NCBI RefSeq assembly: GCF_014698045.1
Contig: NZ_JACJSE010000031.1
Location: 1 to 64,000, forward strand
Reading direction: 5' to 3'
Source of the DNA: Aulosira sp. FACHB-615
Lineage (GTDB): Bacteria; Cyanobacteriota; Cyanobacteriia; Cyanobacteriales; Nostocaceae
DNA: 64,000 bases
Shown: positions 1-9,446 of the stretch, piece by piece
Layout of the letters: each line of letters starts with the position of its first letter
Numbering within the stretch: the first letter of the stretch is position 1
Made by a program: the position numbers and the translations under genes
Notes under the pieces: generated by a model
Told to the model about the DNA's origin: nothing
Database searches by the model: none
Seen by the model: the letters and a program-made list of their open reading frames with translations, nothing else

Positions 1-27
1 TGATAAGATATCGGGCATGGGCTTGTT

Positions 28-1452
28 GTGGCTTTTGAGTTGTCGTTTGGGAAGACAATAACTCTACTACATCAGCCCTCTCTCTTCATCCTCTTATTTT
101 GGCGAAGGTATTGTTCTTCGGGAGCATTTATCCCGGCTGATCAAACCTTCAAGACTAGGGGTGGTGTTGTCACAATTCAAGTGATTGAAGGTAGTGTAGA
201 AAGCATAGAAGTTAGGGGACTCAAACGACTCAACCCGGATTATGTGCGGAGTCGCATTGCTGTAGCTACAGGCAAACCCTTAAACGTCAACAAGTTACTC
301 CAAGCACTGCAACTATTACAACTAAATCCTTTAATTAAAAATATTTCGGCGGAGTTGGCGGCTGGTTCTCGTCCAGGGACTAGTGTAATTGATATCAGGG
401 CATCTGAAAATTCAACCTTCAGCGCCCAGGTGAATTTTAATAATAATCGAGTTCCGAGTATTGGCAGTTTTCAGAGACAAATTCAATTTAACCAAGCCAA
501 TTTATTGGGATTAGGTGATGGACTTTCTGTTGCTTATGCCAACACCGATGGCAGTAATGATGTTGATGTTAGCTACACATTACCAGTTAATCCCTACAAT
601 GGGACTGTGCAGTTTCAATATAACTACACCACTAGCAATGTTGTAGAAGAACCTTTTGATTTTTTAAATATTGAAGGTAGATCCCAAGACTTTGCCATTA
701 CCTTTCGCCAACCACTGTTGCAAACTCCTACCACAGAATTTGCCTTGGGAATTACAGCCAATCGGCGTAACAGTGATATTGGCTATTTAGAAGCTTTAGT
801 TGGGGAACGTGTTCCCTTTCCTTCACCTGGGGCTGTGGATGGACAAACTCGGCTTTCGGTGCTGCGGTTTTTTCAAGATTGGACACAACGCAATAGTAGA
901 GAAGTATTTGCAGCGCGATCGCAATTTAGTTTTGGAATCGATGCCTTTGATGTTACCAACAGTGGCGCACCACCAGATAGCAGGTTTTTCTCTTGGCGGG
1001 GACAAGCCCAATGGGTACGCCTGTTAGCACCGGAAACTTTACTTGTATTACGAGCCGATGCTCAATTAGCCGACAGAGCATTAGTACCCCTAGAACAGTT
1101 TGGTTTGGGTGGTCAAGCAACAGTCCGGGGCTATCGCCAAGATTTACTTTTGACAGATAATGCAGTTTTTGTGTCGGCTGAATTACGTTATCCGATTCTC
1201 CGCGCCCCGCAATTAGGAGGTGTATTACAATTAACACCATTTATTGATTATGGTACTGCTTACAACAGTTCCAATCGTGCTGATCCTGATCCTAATAGCC
1301 TAGCTTCTGTTGGTTTGGGATTACTATGGCAAAGCGATCGCATTAATGCTCGATTTGATTGGGGTATCCCTTTAATTGATGCTAATTCTCAGAAAAATAC
1401 TTTACAGGAAAATGGTTTGTATTTTTCTTTAGTTTATACTCAACCGTTTTAG
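28..1452 (+). pseudogene. Two-partner secretion outer-membrane transporter (ShlB/FhaC type), 5' part broken
   Basis: Residues from about 33 on match the second POTRA domain (VTIQVIEGSVESIEVRG) and the 16-strand barrel of ShlB/FhaC pores, which export a partner exoprotein across the outer membrane. The protein ends in Phe474, the usual last residue of an outer-membrane barrel. Family members are about 550-600 residues with a signal peptide; here none is seen, and in-frame stops (TGA, TAA) lie at positions 1-6. The first 32 residues look wrong. Around base 108 the expected G-Y-x-S-S-G-A-F segment continues only if about two bases are missing, so the frame appears shifted relative to the lost N-terminus. 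The start given (GTG) is only the longest open frame. It could be a pseudogene or a sequencing indel. A CHAT protease follows on the same strand. Confidence 0.75.
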
Positions 1453-1490
1453 GAAGTCTGAAGTTTGAATCAGAAAAAAGAGTTTTGAAA

Positions 1491-1650
1491 AATTATTTAT
1501 AAGACGCATTTCGACTGCGCTCAATGCTCAAAAAGCTTACTAGACGGGGGTTAAGCGAAGCGATGCACTGAGCTTGTCGTTCGCGTAGCGTCTCCGGCAG
1601 GAGAAGTGTCGAAACCCGGTAATCTCAAGTCAGGTTTAATTTATTCCTTC
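1491..1650 (+). repeat. Dispersed ~160-bp intergenic repeat, copy 1
   Basis: This block shares its left end (aagacgcatttcgact), middle (gcgatgcactgagcttgtcg) and right end (gtgtcgaaacccggtaat) with 35140-35299, on the same strand. A small repeat, GTTCGCGTAGCGTCTCC then GGCAGGAGAA at 1579-1605, interrupts its right half. In the other copy the same small repeat sits in the left half, in the opposite orientation. Confidence 0.85.
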
Positions 1651-1697
1651 TGCTGATCAAATATTTTTTGTCTGGTTAAATTACGAATTTAAAAATT

Positions 1698-4511
1698 ATG
1701 TCTGCACTAATTATTTTTGCGACAATATCACAAATGACTCAGCCAGTTGCCCTGATTCCTAACTCTTACCAAGTGGCGATACAAAATGTGACTGCACCCA
1801 TCACAGAAACTCTGTTGTCAGCAAATCCCCAACAAACTTTAGAAGAAGGGATGCAACTTTACCGAAGTGAGAATTTTAGCGAAGCGGCTAAATTGTTTCA
1901 GCAAGCGGTGGGAGGTTTTCAAGCACAAGCAGATTATCTCAATCAAGCCCTAGCCTTAAATTATCTGGCATTGGCAGAACAGCAAATTGGACAATTACCC
2001 CAAGCGCAAAAAGCGATCGCTGACAGTTTAGCACTATTAAAAATAGCGGCGCAAAGAAATTCGTCAGACTATTTATCAATACTTGCCCAAGCTTGGAACA
2101 CTCAAGGACAAATACAATTAGCATCAGGACATTCCCAAGAAGCATTAACCAGTTGGGAGCAAGCAACAGCTATTTATACTAAATTGGGTGATGATGCGGG
2201 GAAAATTGGTAGCCAACTAAATCAAACGCAAGCATTACAAGCATTAGGATTATATCGTCGGGCAAGAATTACTTTAATTCAGGTAAATGAATTACTCGAA
2301 AAACAACCAACTTCTCCCCTAAAAGTGATGGGACTACTGAATTTAGGTAATACTTTGCGGTTGATGGGTGATTTAACTCAAAAAAATGCTGAGGGAACAG
2401 TAATAGAAAACCTTGGTTCTTTGCAAGTATTAGAGAAAAGTTTATCCCTAGCTGCACAAGTATATCCACAATTAATACCCGACATTCATTTGAGTTTAGG
2501 AAACACTGCTCAAGCTTTAAGTTTAGGGCAGAATCCTGAAGAGAAAAGCCAAAGACTTGCCGATGCTTTAGATTATTACACTAAAGCTACCCTAGCTAAA
2601 TCACCGTTAACTCGGTTACAGGCAAAACTGAATCAAATGCGCCTATTAATGGATCAGCAAAAATGGCAGCAAGTCCAAAGTTTGTTGCCAGAAATTCACC
2701 AACAACTAGATGCTGTACCAGCAAATCGCACAACTATATATGCGCGGATTCACTTTGCTCAGAGTTTGACTTGTTTGAAACAGCTAACTGAACCTATGAG
2801 GATGGGAATGAATGCTAATTGTCCCAAAAATGAGATATTAGCCGATGGGAGTTTCAGTAATGTCAAAAACCTCGAAACTGTGCAATTAACCGGGGAAAAT
2901 GTAGAATGGAAAGCGATCGCGCAAATGATTGCCAGTGCAGTTGACCAAGCTAAAATCCTCAAGGATAGGCGTGCAGAAGCTTATGCTTTAGGGGCATTAG
3001 GTAATTTATACGAGCAAACTCACCAGTGGCAAGAAGCCCAACAATTGACTCAGGAAGCTTTAAAATTGGCTGAAGGAATTGGTGCTGCTGATATTGCTTA
3101 TCGTTGGCATTGGCAATTAGGCAGGATTCTCACAGCGCCAGATAATCCGCGACGTAACGAACAAGCGGCGATCGCAGCTTACACCAAAGCGGTGAATATT
3201 CTCAAATTATTGCGGAGTGATTTAGTAGCGATTAACCGGGAAGTCCAATTCTCCTTTCAAGAGGGAGTAGAACCGGTTTATCGGGAACTCGTGAGTTTAT
3301 TGCTGCAAAATTCGCCCTATCAAGAAGATTCCGCAGCCAGTCAAGAAAATCTCAAAACTGCTAGGGATGTTATTGAATCACTGCAATTAGCGGAGTTAGA
3401 TAACTTTTTTCGCACAGCTTGTTTAGATGCTAAACCTGTGCAGATTGACGAAATTGATCCTAAAGCCGCAGTCATTTATCCGATTATTTTACGCGATCGC
3501 TTAGAGGTAATTGTTTCTTTACCTAACAAAGCTCAAAACCAAAAACAAAACTTATTATTACGCCCCAAACCCATTCCAGTTTCTCAAACCGAAGTAGAAA
3601 AGACCATTCAAGAATTACGGGCAAAATTGGTGACACGTTCAACGCGGGAATTTTTGCCGATTTCCCAAAAAGTTTATAACTGGTTGATTAAAGATATCGA
3701 ACCCCAATTGCAAGCACACAAAGTAGAAAACCTGGTGTTTGTCTTAGATGGCGCATTGCGGAGTGTCCCAATGGCCGCACTTCATGATGGAAAAGAATAT
3801 TTGATTCAGAAAGGCTATAACATTGCACTCACACCAGGGTTACACCTATTACCGACTCGTTCTTTAAGCAGAGAAAAACCGCGCACTATTGCAGCCGGAA
3901 TCACAGAAGCCATCGGTAACTTTGAAGGACTACCCAGTGTTGCAGAAGAGATTAACTCTATTAAACAACAAGTACCAGCGCGAGTCCTGCTAGATAGTCA
4001 ATTTACTAAAATTGCCTTAGAAAAAATCATCAAGTCATTTGGCGCATCGGTAGTTCATCTGGCGACACATGGTCAATTTACTTCTAACGCCGAAGATACC
4101 TTTATTTTGACTTGGAAAGATTCGCAAACTAAAGACCTCACCTTAGTCGGCGATCGCGTCAATGTTAACGAATTAAGTTCATTATTGCAAACTAGAGAGA
4201 ATAGCCAAAGAAATGCGATCGAGCTATTAGTTTTGAGTGCTTGTCAAACCGCTACTGGCGATAAACGGGCTGGTTTAGGAATTGCTGGATTTGCACTGCG
4301 TTCTGGGGCGCGTAGTACATTAGCAACATTATGGAGTGTTGATGATCAAGGTACTGCCATGATTATGGGAGAGTTTTATAAACAGTTTGCTAATAGCAAA
4401 GAGACTAAAGCAGAAGCTTTAAAACGCGCTCAACTTCTGCTTTTAGCAGACCCTAATTATAGGCATCCTTTTTATTGGTCTCCTTACGTTTTAGTAGGTA
4501 ATTGGCTATAA
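1698..4511 (+). CDS. TPR-CHAT domain protein (caspase-like protease)
   Basis: A 937-residue protein. Residues about 45-500 are TPR-type helical repeats (for example ALNYLALAEQQIGQLPQAQKA). The C-terminal ~270 residues are a CHAT domain, a caspase/separase-fold cysteine peptidase. The predicted catalytic pair is His791 in VVHLATHGQF and Cys849 in VLSACQTATGD, both intact. In cyanobacteria, CHAT proteins with TPRs often sit beside two-partner secretion genes, as here. Whether it cleaves a secreted partner, signals, or takes part in defence is unknown. The N-terminus is hydrophobic but lacks a clear positive n-region, so export is uncertain. A TTG three codons upstream is an alternative start. 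The gap to the pore gene holds the 160-bp repeat. Confidence 0.88.
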   Translation: MSALIIFATISQMTQPVALIPNSYQVAIQNVTAPITETLLSANPQQTLEEGMQLYRSENFSEAAKLFQQAVGGFQAQADYLNQALALNYLALAEQQIGQLPQAQKAIADSLALLKIAAQRNSSDYLSILAQAWNTQGQIQLASGHSQEALTSWEQATAIYTKLGDDAGKIGSQLNQTQALQALGLYRRARITLIQVNELLEKQPTSPLKVMGLLNLGNTLRLMGDLTQKNAEGTVIENLGSLQVLEKSLSLAAQVYPQLIPDIHLSLGNTAQALSLGQNPEEKSQRLADALDYYTKATLAKSPLTRLQAKLNQMRLLMDQQKWQQVQSLLPEIHQQLDAVPANRTTIYARIHFAQSLTCLKQLTEPMRMGMNANCPKNEILADGSFSNVKNLETVQLTGENVEWKAIAQMIASAVDQAKILKDRRAEAYALGALGNLYEQTHQWQEAQQLTQEALKLAEGIGAADIAYRWHWQLGRILTAPDNPRRNEQAAIAAYTKAVNILKLLRSDLVAINREVQFSFQEGVEPVYRELVSLLLQNSPYQEDSAASQENLKTARDVIESLQLAELDNFFRTACLDAKPVQIDEIDPKAAVIYPIILRDRLEVIVSLPNKAQNQKQNLLLRPKPIPVSQTEVEKTIQELRAKLVTRSTREFLPISQKVYNWLIKDIEPQLQAHKVENLVFVLDGALRSVPMAALHDGKEYLIQKGYNIALTPGLHLLPTRSLSREKPRTIAAGITEAIGNFEGLPSVAEEINSIKQQVPARVLLDSQFTKIALEKIIKSFGASVVHLATHGQFTSNAEDTFILTWKDSQTKDLTLVGDRVNVNELSSLLQTRENSQRNAIELLVLSACQTATGDKRAGLGIAGFALRSGARSTLATLWSVDDQGTAMIMGEFYKQFANSKETKAEALKRAQLLLLADPNYRHPFYWSPYVLVGNWL

Positions 4512-4531
4512 ATTCATGGAATTGGGAAAAC

Positions 4532-4879
4532 TTAGTCATTAAATTGTTGCCGTTCTGTTTTGATCACTTTTCCTTCTGCATTAAAGCGGATGATAAACTC
4601 AAACCACGCAAAATCCCCAAAAGGTGCTGCACCATCTTGGCCATAATGCCAAGAACTGTCATCCTCTGATGAATACTTCTGTGCTGGTAAAATTTTTGAT
4701 ACTTCAGCTTTCGTCATTCCTGGTTTGATACTCTCGAACTTCTGCATTGTAAAACCTGGAGGTAATTGAGTATCAATTAAAGGATAGAAGATAAACTCAC
4801 TTTCTGAGAAACAGACGGAAATCCCTACAGGTAAAACGAATATCACAAAAAATAATATCAATCCCTTAATTAATTTCAT
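4532..4879 (-). CDS. Small exported protein with BamE/SmpA-like motif
   Basis: A 115-residue protein that starts with a hydrophobic signal or anchor (residues 5-24). It then carries FESIKPGMTKAEVSKILP, the pattern of the BamE/SmpA/OmlA fold: an FxxIKxGMTxxEV turn followed by a W/Y-rich strand region (SSWHYGQDG, FEFIIRFNAEGKV). There is no lipobox cysteine, unlike true BamE. It is the last gene of a leftward cluster, 3 nt after the solute-binding protein, so it is probably cotranscribed. The fold is inferred and the function unknown. Confidence 0.65.
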   Translation of the reverse strand: MKLIKGLILFFVIFVLPVGISVCFSESEFIFYPLIDTQLPPGFTMQKFESIKPGMTKAEVSKILPAQKYSSEDDSSWHYGQDGAAPFGDFAWFEFIIRFNAEGKVIKTERQQFND

Positions 4880-4882
4880 TTT

Positions 4883-6004
4883 TTAATTCGTCCTTTCCCA
4901 TTGACGTTGAATTTCTGTAATTGTTTTACTATCTGCTGGTGGAAGAATTTTCACACTCGGCTTAACTTCTACGCCAGGAATATTTTGATTCCACGGACTA
5001 TTCGGCACAGTCTTTAAATCAATATTATGATTTACCGGACGAAAACCATACCGCACAAATACTGCTTGTTGTTCTGGTTGGGTGAGAAAGTCTAAAAATT
5101 GTTTGGCGGCTTTTGCTGTCCCTGCGTCTACGTCTCGTCGGACAATGGCGGCGGTGGCGGTAGTTTCAATTGATGGGTCTAAATAATAAACTTGGTATGG
5201 TTTGCCTTTACTGGCGGCTGATTGTTGCCAACGATATAAAGCTACACTTTCATAGACAGTAGCGACATCAGCATCATTAGCACCTCTAACAATAAATTCT
5301 TGTAGAAGAATATCTGTAGAACGAGGCGGTTGATAAACTGATTTTTTGATTAAACTAAATAGTTCTTGGACTGAGGAATTATTAAAACTATCGGCGTTAA
5401 TAACACCACCTAATTTTGATTGTGTCCACAAGTTCAAAGTTAACTGACCGCTATTAGACCGCGTGGGGTCGGTGGTGACAAAATCAAAACTACCCCAGTT
5501 ACTTGAACCGCCAACTTTTCCCCAGTTACCAGCTTGCATTGCTTGTTCTAGTTTTGACCATTGAAAGCGTCCATTGGGAAAAAGGACTTTACCCCGTTCT
5601 GGCCAAGCAATACCTACAAGTAAGGTTTTAGCCAGTGGTTGAGGAGTTTCATAAAAGGGTTCGGTTTGGGTGGTGCTGCGGAGGCGATCGCTTAATTCTG
5701 TTAAAATTTCTCCATTGGCTGGAATTAACACCGCAGGTTTAAAATCATTTTTCTGGTCAACATAATTGTTCACCATATCTTGTGAACCCTGAAATTTGAG
5801 TTCTAACTTGATATTAGGGTTTGCTTGCTCAAATTTAGCTTCTAGTTGTTGCAGTGGTTCTTGTAATTCTGTCCCGCTAACAATGACCACTGTTTGCTGT
5901 AAACCAGGAATTGGCGCGTAGGTTAAACCTAATGCAGCTGCGATAATAGTTACAGAAGTAAAAACTTGTTTTCTGCGGTTGAATTGAGATTTTTTGCTTT
6001 TCAT
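4883..6004 (-). CDS. Periplasmic solute-binding protein (SBP_bac_11 type), no permease nearby
   Basis: A 373-residue protein with a basic N-terminus and hydrophobic signal (residues 14-31), then an ABC-type binding-protein fold. The family-like segments are VVIVSGTELQEPLQQLEAKFEQANPNI near the start and TRSNSGQLTLNLW in the middle. It ends with the usual linker to FVRYGFRPVN. It resembles the binding part of the SBP-VWA lipoprotein two genes upstream (both have PTRSNSG and a late GxRP/GLRP segment), so the two may be paralogues. No ATPase or permease gene lies in the cluster. The ligand cannot be told from sequence. The stop is 3 nt from the next start. Confidence 0.8.
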   Translation of the reverse strand: MKSKKSQFNRRKQVFTSVTIIAAALGLTYAPIPGLQQTVVIVSGTELQEPLQQLEAKFEQANPNIKLELKFQGSQDMVNNYVDQKNDFKPAVLIPANGEILTELSDRLRSTTQTEPFYETPQPLAKTLLVGIAWPERGKVLFPNGRFQWSKLEQAMQAGNWGKVGGSSNWGSFDFVTTDPTRSNSGQLTLNLWTQSKLGGVINADSFNNSSVQELFSLIKKSVYQPPRSTDILLQEFIVRGANDADVATVYESVALYRWQQSAASKGKPYQVYYLDPSIETTATAAIVRRDVDAGTAKAAKQFLDFLTQPEQQAVFVRYGFRPVNHNIDLKTVPNSPWNQNIPGVEVKPSVKILPPADSKTITEIQRQWERTN

Positions 6005-6005
6005 A

Positions 6006-6560
6006 TTATTTTGTTTTGTTAAAAAAGTGGCTTGCAGTAACTAGTATCAAAGCGAACATAATCAGAATAATTAAGAAGAATAAAGCTATCGAAAAGATAA
6101 TACTAATGTTGAGACCTACTAAATTTTTCAGAAAATCCAAAGCACTCCAATAAGTATCTTTAACTGTGATTTCTAAGGATGCTTGACCACTATTACTTAG
6201 TAGTGTTTCTAGTCGTTCTTTATCTGCTAATGCTGTTTTTAAATTACTCCCGTAAAAATATAGCTCTTCTCCTTGATTATTAGTTTTGAGGTAAATATAA
6301 GTTCCTTCAGGTAAATCTTCTTTAAAGACATACTCTTCTAGCTCCACCTCCGTTAATCTAAATGATGTAGATGTATTTGACCATAAACCATATAAATGGC
6401 TAACCTGCTGCTGACATTTGACATAATTAGGTTCAAGTCGGTGACATTTTAAGTTAATTGATTTACCCAGCGTCAATACCAACATAGGGATAACTATCAA
6501 CGACTCTGCAAAGATGACAACAAAGGTAAATTTTTTGAGATGGCTGATTTTTTTCTGCAT
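6006..6560 (-). CDS. Two-TM membrane protein with periplasmic domain, unknown
   Basis: A 184-residue protein. One membrane segment lies at about 12-32 and a second at about 150-178, leaving a ~115-residue loop that is probably periplasmic and has two cysteines (LKCHRLEPNYVKCQQQ). The loop is rich in beta-prone segments (SFRLTEVELEEYVF, GTYIYLKTNN). I recognise no family. It ends 1 nt before the solute-binding protein start, so it is tightly coupled to it and probably works with it at the membrane. Confidence 0.7.
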   Translation of the reverse strand: MQKKISHLKKFTFVVIFAESLIVIPMLVLTLGKSINLKCHRLEPNYVKCQQQVSHLYGLWSNTSTSFRLTEVELEEYVFKEDLPEGTYIYLKTNNQGEELYFYGSNLKTALADKERLETLLSNSGQASLEITVKDTYWSALDFLKNLVGLNISIIFSIALFFLIILIMFALILVTASHFFNKTK

Positions 6561-6605
6561 ATATAGGAATCCGCTTTGATTCCTGAAATTACAACTTCAC
6601 TGTCT

Positions 6606-6701
6606 TATAGCCTTTCTTTTTCTAGTGAAGTACAAGCAAGAATAATTAACCGCAGATGGACACAGATAAATTTGCACCTCAGCAGACTAGGAAAGGCTAT
6701 A
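6606..6701. mobile_element. Small inverted-repeat element with perfect 11-bp ends
   Basis: The ends are TATAGCCTTTC (6606-6616) and GAAAGGCTATA (6691-6701), perfect inverted repeats around a 74-bp interior containing attaaccgcagatggacaca. The interior is shared with 55670-55840. It is MITE-like and codes for nothing. The right end supplies the stop codon (TAG at 6697-6699 read leftward) of the neighbouring coiled-coil protein. Confidence 0.7.
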
Positions 6702-7416
6702 CTACTAAATCCAAATTCTCTGCAAGGCTATTGAGTTCATCAGCAATTAATTGCAAACCATTAATCTGTTCTGCATCACTTAAATCAGATGTACGTAATC
6801 TTGTTTGGAGTTTTTGCAATACGCCAGCAAAATCTTGAATGAGAGTAGCAATATTGATAACTCTGGCTAGACGACTATCTTCACCTTCTTGTGCTAGTTC
6901 TATATTACGTTTCAGACTTTCTGCTAACTGATTCAGATGTCGTTTAGCTACACCAGAACTAGCTGGTAATTTGGTTTTGACTTCTGTAAGTTGCTGTTGT
7001 AGAGCTTCGATAGAAAGGAGCGAATTTGTATGATGTAGACTAACTCCTAATTTATCAAGTTTAGCTGGAAGTTCGGCGGCGCGATCGCAACTCATTAAAA
7101 TTGTTGTCAACAGTTCCACATGAAAGGTATCAGTTAATAATTTCTGCACCTCTAACCGCATAGCATTAGCTTGATTTGCTAAAGCCAAAGCCGATGATTT
7201 AACTGTTAATATTTCCCGTTCTAAAGCTGGATTATCTAACTCTAATACCTCACCTTCACGAGACTTGAAAAAACTTGCACCAGCCACCGCCACACCAGTC
7301 GCCACAGGTAGCATCATCAAACTAGACAAATTCCCCAAACGTACCCCAACAAATAAAGTCAAACCACCAACTAAAACAGCCACTGGATAATACAAAGGAT
7401 TGACTAACTTCACCAT
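6697..7416 (-). CDS. Membrane-anchored coiled-coil protein, unknown
   Basis: A 239-residue protein with two close hydrophobic segments (about 7-24 and 30-48), then about 190 residues of heptad-rich helix (LEREILTVKSSALALANQANAMRLEVQKLL and similar stretches). The arrangement resembles membrane-tethered scaffold proteins found with VWA or TelA-like stress genes, but I cannot name a family. It lies 24 nt after the SBP-VWA gene. Its stop falls inside the inverted end of a small repeat element, so its last residues may have been changed by that insertion. Confidence 0.72.
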   Translation of the reverse strand: MVKLVNPLYYPVAVLVGGLTLFVGVRLGNLSSLMMLPVATGVAVAGASFFKSREGEVLELDNPALEREILTVKSSALALANQANAMRLEVQKLLTDTFHVELLTTILMSCDRAAELPAKLDKLGVSLHHTNSLLSIEALQQQLTEVKTKLPASSGVAKRHLNQLAESLKRNIELAQEGEDSRLARVINIATLIQDFAGVLQKLQTRLRTSDLSDAEQINGLQLIADELNSLAENLDLVV

Positions 7417-7440
7417 AAAAAACTCCGCGTACTTTGGCGT

Positions 7441-9153
7441 TTAAAACTCCACCTGTAAGTTTGACATGACCTGCGAAATTGTCTCAGGATTGCCTTGAGA
7501 ATAATATCCTCCATTTAACTCGGCAATTGCTTTTAAAACATCTGGTTTAAATTCACCTTCCTTACCATAGCCAATCGTAAAAAAGCTAATTCTTTGGTCA
7601 GTTGCAAAACCGCTTTTTTTCAATTCTGCTTCTAACTCATTTAATCTAATCTTTGAACCAGCATCTTCACCATCAGTTAATATCAACACAGCGTTAATGG
7701 CATCTTGACGCAGATTTTTTTGTAGCCAATTTCTTGCTTCTAAAGCCGCATCATATAATTTTGTCCCGCCATCAGCCCGAAGTTCATTGATGAATTGCCA
7801 ACCGCGATCGCGTCCTTGGGGTGTACCATCAACTAATACAGGTGGACGAATTATTGAGTCAAAATCAATCAAGGCAATTTGCTCTTTTGGCCCCAAGTTC
7901 TTAATATAGTTTTGTAAAGTATTTTGGACTGCTGGTAATTTATCACCCGACATGGAACCAGAAGAATCAACAACAACCACCACTAAAGAAGGTTTTTTTG
8001 CCAATTCTTGCCAAGATTTCAACATTGCATCGACAACTTCTGGCTTTGGTGGACGCAGTGAATCATATTTAGCTTGGGGTTCTACACCAAAGTCGGGACT
8101 GAACTTAGCACCCAAAGCTACACCAGGAGTTCCGGGACGTAAACCCAAATCGGGGGCAATTTTTTGTGTTTCTGGCGATCGCCAATAAGTGATAAACTTT
8201 TCCGCAGCCGCCTTTTCATCGGCGCTGACCCAAGGTGCATTCGGGATAATCGCCCGCATATTAGAAGTAAAAGTAGCTTTGGGATAAACTGCTTGATAAC
8301 GTTGCTGTCCTGTCGCTAAACCAGAATTAGCCACAATTACACTCGATTCATATACTGAACCAACGGAAGCCCAAAAAGGCCCATTCTTCACCATTGCTTG
8401 GGCGAGAGAATTAGTCGAAACCCCGTAACGAGTAATCTTGCTTTGAATTTGCTGAATTTGGGGTTGAAATTGCTGCACATCCGCCACTGTGATTTCTTCA
8501 GGACGCTTACCTGATACACTGGCGTATTGAGCTACCAATGTTTGCAGTCCAGAATTAGAACGAGTCGGGGCAGAATGTACATAATGAACTGTCACAGGTG
8601 GCGAAGTTGGGTCAATATCACGGTGAGTTTTAGCCGTCACCAAAGCTTTATAAGGATCTGCAACCTTCCGCAAACCACTGGCGATATCAGCTTGCGCCAT
8701 AAATACCATTGGTGTGTTCGCAACCAGTGACGACTCTGTGATTTCTGGGATGTAATTTTTCCCCGGAAACAGTTGATTCATCCGGTAAATTAACTGACTG
8801 TGATATATGTCACCATCCAGAGAAATAATTGTGGGAAAATCTGCTGCGTCGGCTTGTACTGTCCCCTTTTGCAACTGTTCTGCTAAAGCCACTACCTTGG
8901 TCACGACATCGCCACTACCCAAAGACTCGCATTTCACTTGAAAAGCTGTACCATTATCTAGCTTTGGTTGAGTCGTATTAAAATTTTTCGCCGCTTGATT
9001 ACAAAAGTCACCCAAAGCACTACCAACCAGTAACTTGACTGTTAACCCGGTAAAATTATTCTCGGAATTTGGGTCAGTGTTACATCCCGTCATGAACACT
9101 AAAGCAGAGATTACTACAAGATGAGTGGCGAACCGCGACCTTTGAAAAACCAT
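7441..9153 (-). CDS. Lipoprotein: solute-binding domain fused to VWA domain
   Basis: A 570-residue protein. A lipoprotein signal ends at Cys24 (FMTGC). Residues about 35-360 are a substrate-binding fold related to the 373-residue protein of the same cluster (PTRSNSG, GLRPG). Residues about 385-565 are a von Willebrand A domain with an intact MIDAS: D396-S-S-G-S400 and a later TDGEDAG. A VWA domain normally binds metal-dependent protein partners. The fusion suggests ligand binding in the periplasm coupled to assembly of a complex. It is the first gene of a five-gene leftward cluster (down to 4532). No transporter subunits are present, so a sensing or scaffold role is inferred. Confidence 0.85.
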   Translation of the reverse strand: MVFQRSRFATHLVVISALVFMTGCNTDPNSENNFTGLTVKLLVGSALGDFCNQAAKNFNTTQPKLDNGTAFQVKCESLGSGDVVTKVVALAEQLQKGTVQADAADFPTIISLDGDIYHSQLIYRMNQLFPGKNYIPEITESSLVANTPMVFMAQADIASGLRKVADPYKALVTAKTHRDIDPTSPPVTVHYVHSAPTRSNSGLQTLVAQYASVSGKRPEEITVADVQQFQPQIQQIQSKITRYGVSTNSLAQAMVKNGPFWASVGSVYESSVIVANSGLATGQQRYQAVYPKATFTSNMRAIIPNAPWVSADEKAAAEKFITYWRSPETQKIAPDLGLRPGTPGVALGAKFSPDFGVEPQAKYDSLRPPKPEVVDAMLKSWQELAKKPSLVVVVVDSSGSMSGDKLPAVQNTLQNYIKNLGPKEQIALIDFDSIIRPPVLVDGTPQGRDRGWQFINELRADGGTKLYDAALEARNWLQKNLRQDAINAVLILTDGEDAGSKIRLNELEAELKKSGFATDQRISFFTIGYGKEGEFKPDVLKAIAELNGGYYSQGNPETISQVMSNLQVEF

Positions 9154-9446
9154 GCACTTCTCCCAGAATCAAGAGTAATCTAGTAATCTTGGCAATCAAG
9201 TGGTAAATTCTGCTTCTATTGTGCGATCAAAAAGTTAATTTTCAGTTAATTGATGGAGTGTAAAAGATAAACCTTATATCTGTATAATAATCAAGCCGCA
9301 TCTAGTTACACTGCATCTCTCCCTGCCTCTGTGCTAAAAAATTAAAATTTTGTAACAAATAGCTAAAAGTCGATAGGGAAACCGATGTTTTATGGGATGA
9401 TGGCAAAGTAGACTACATCTGCCTCTTTATCTACAGGGAATCTCTT

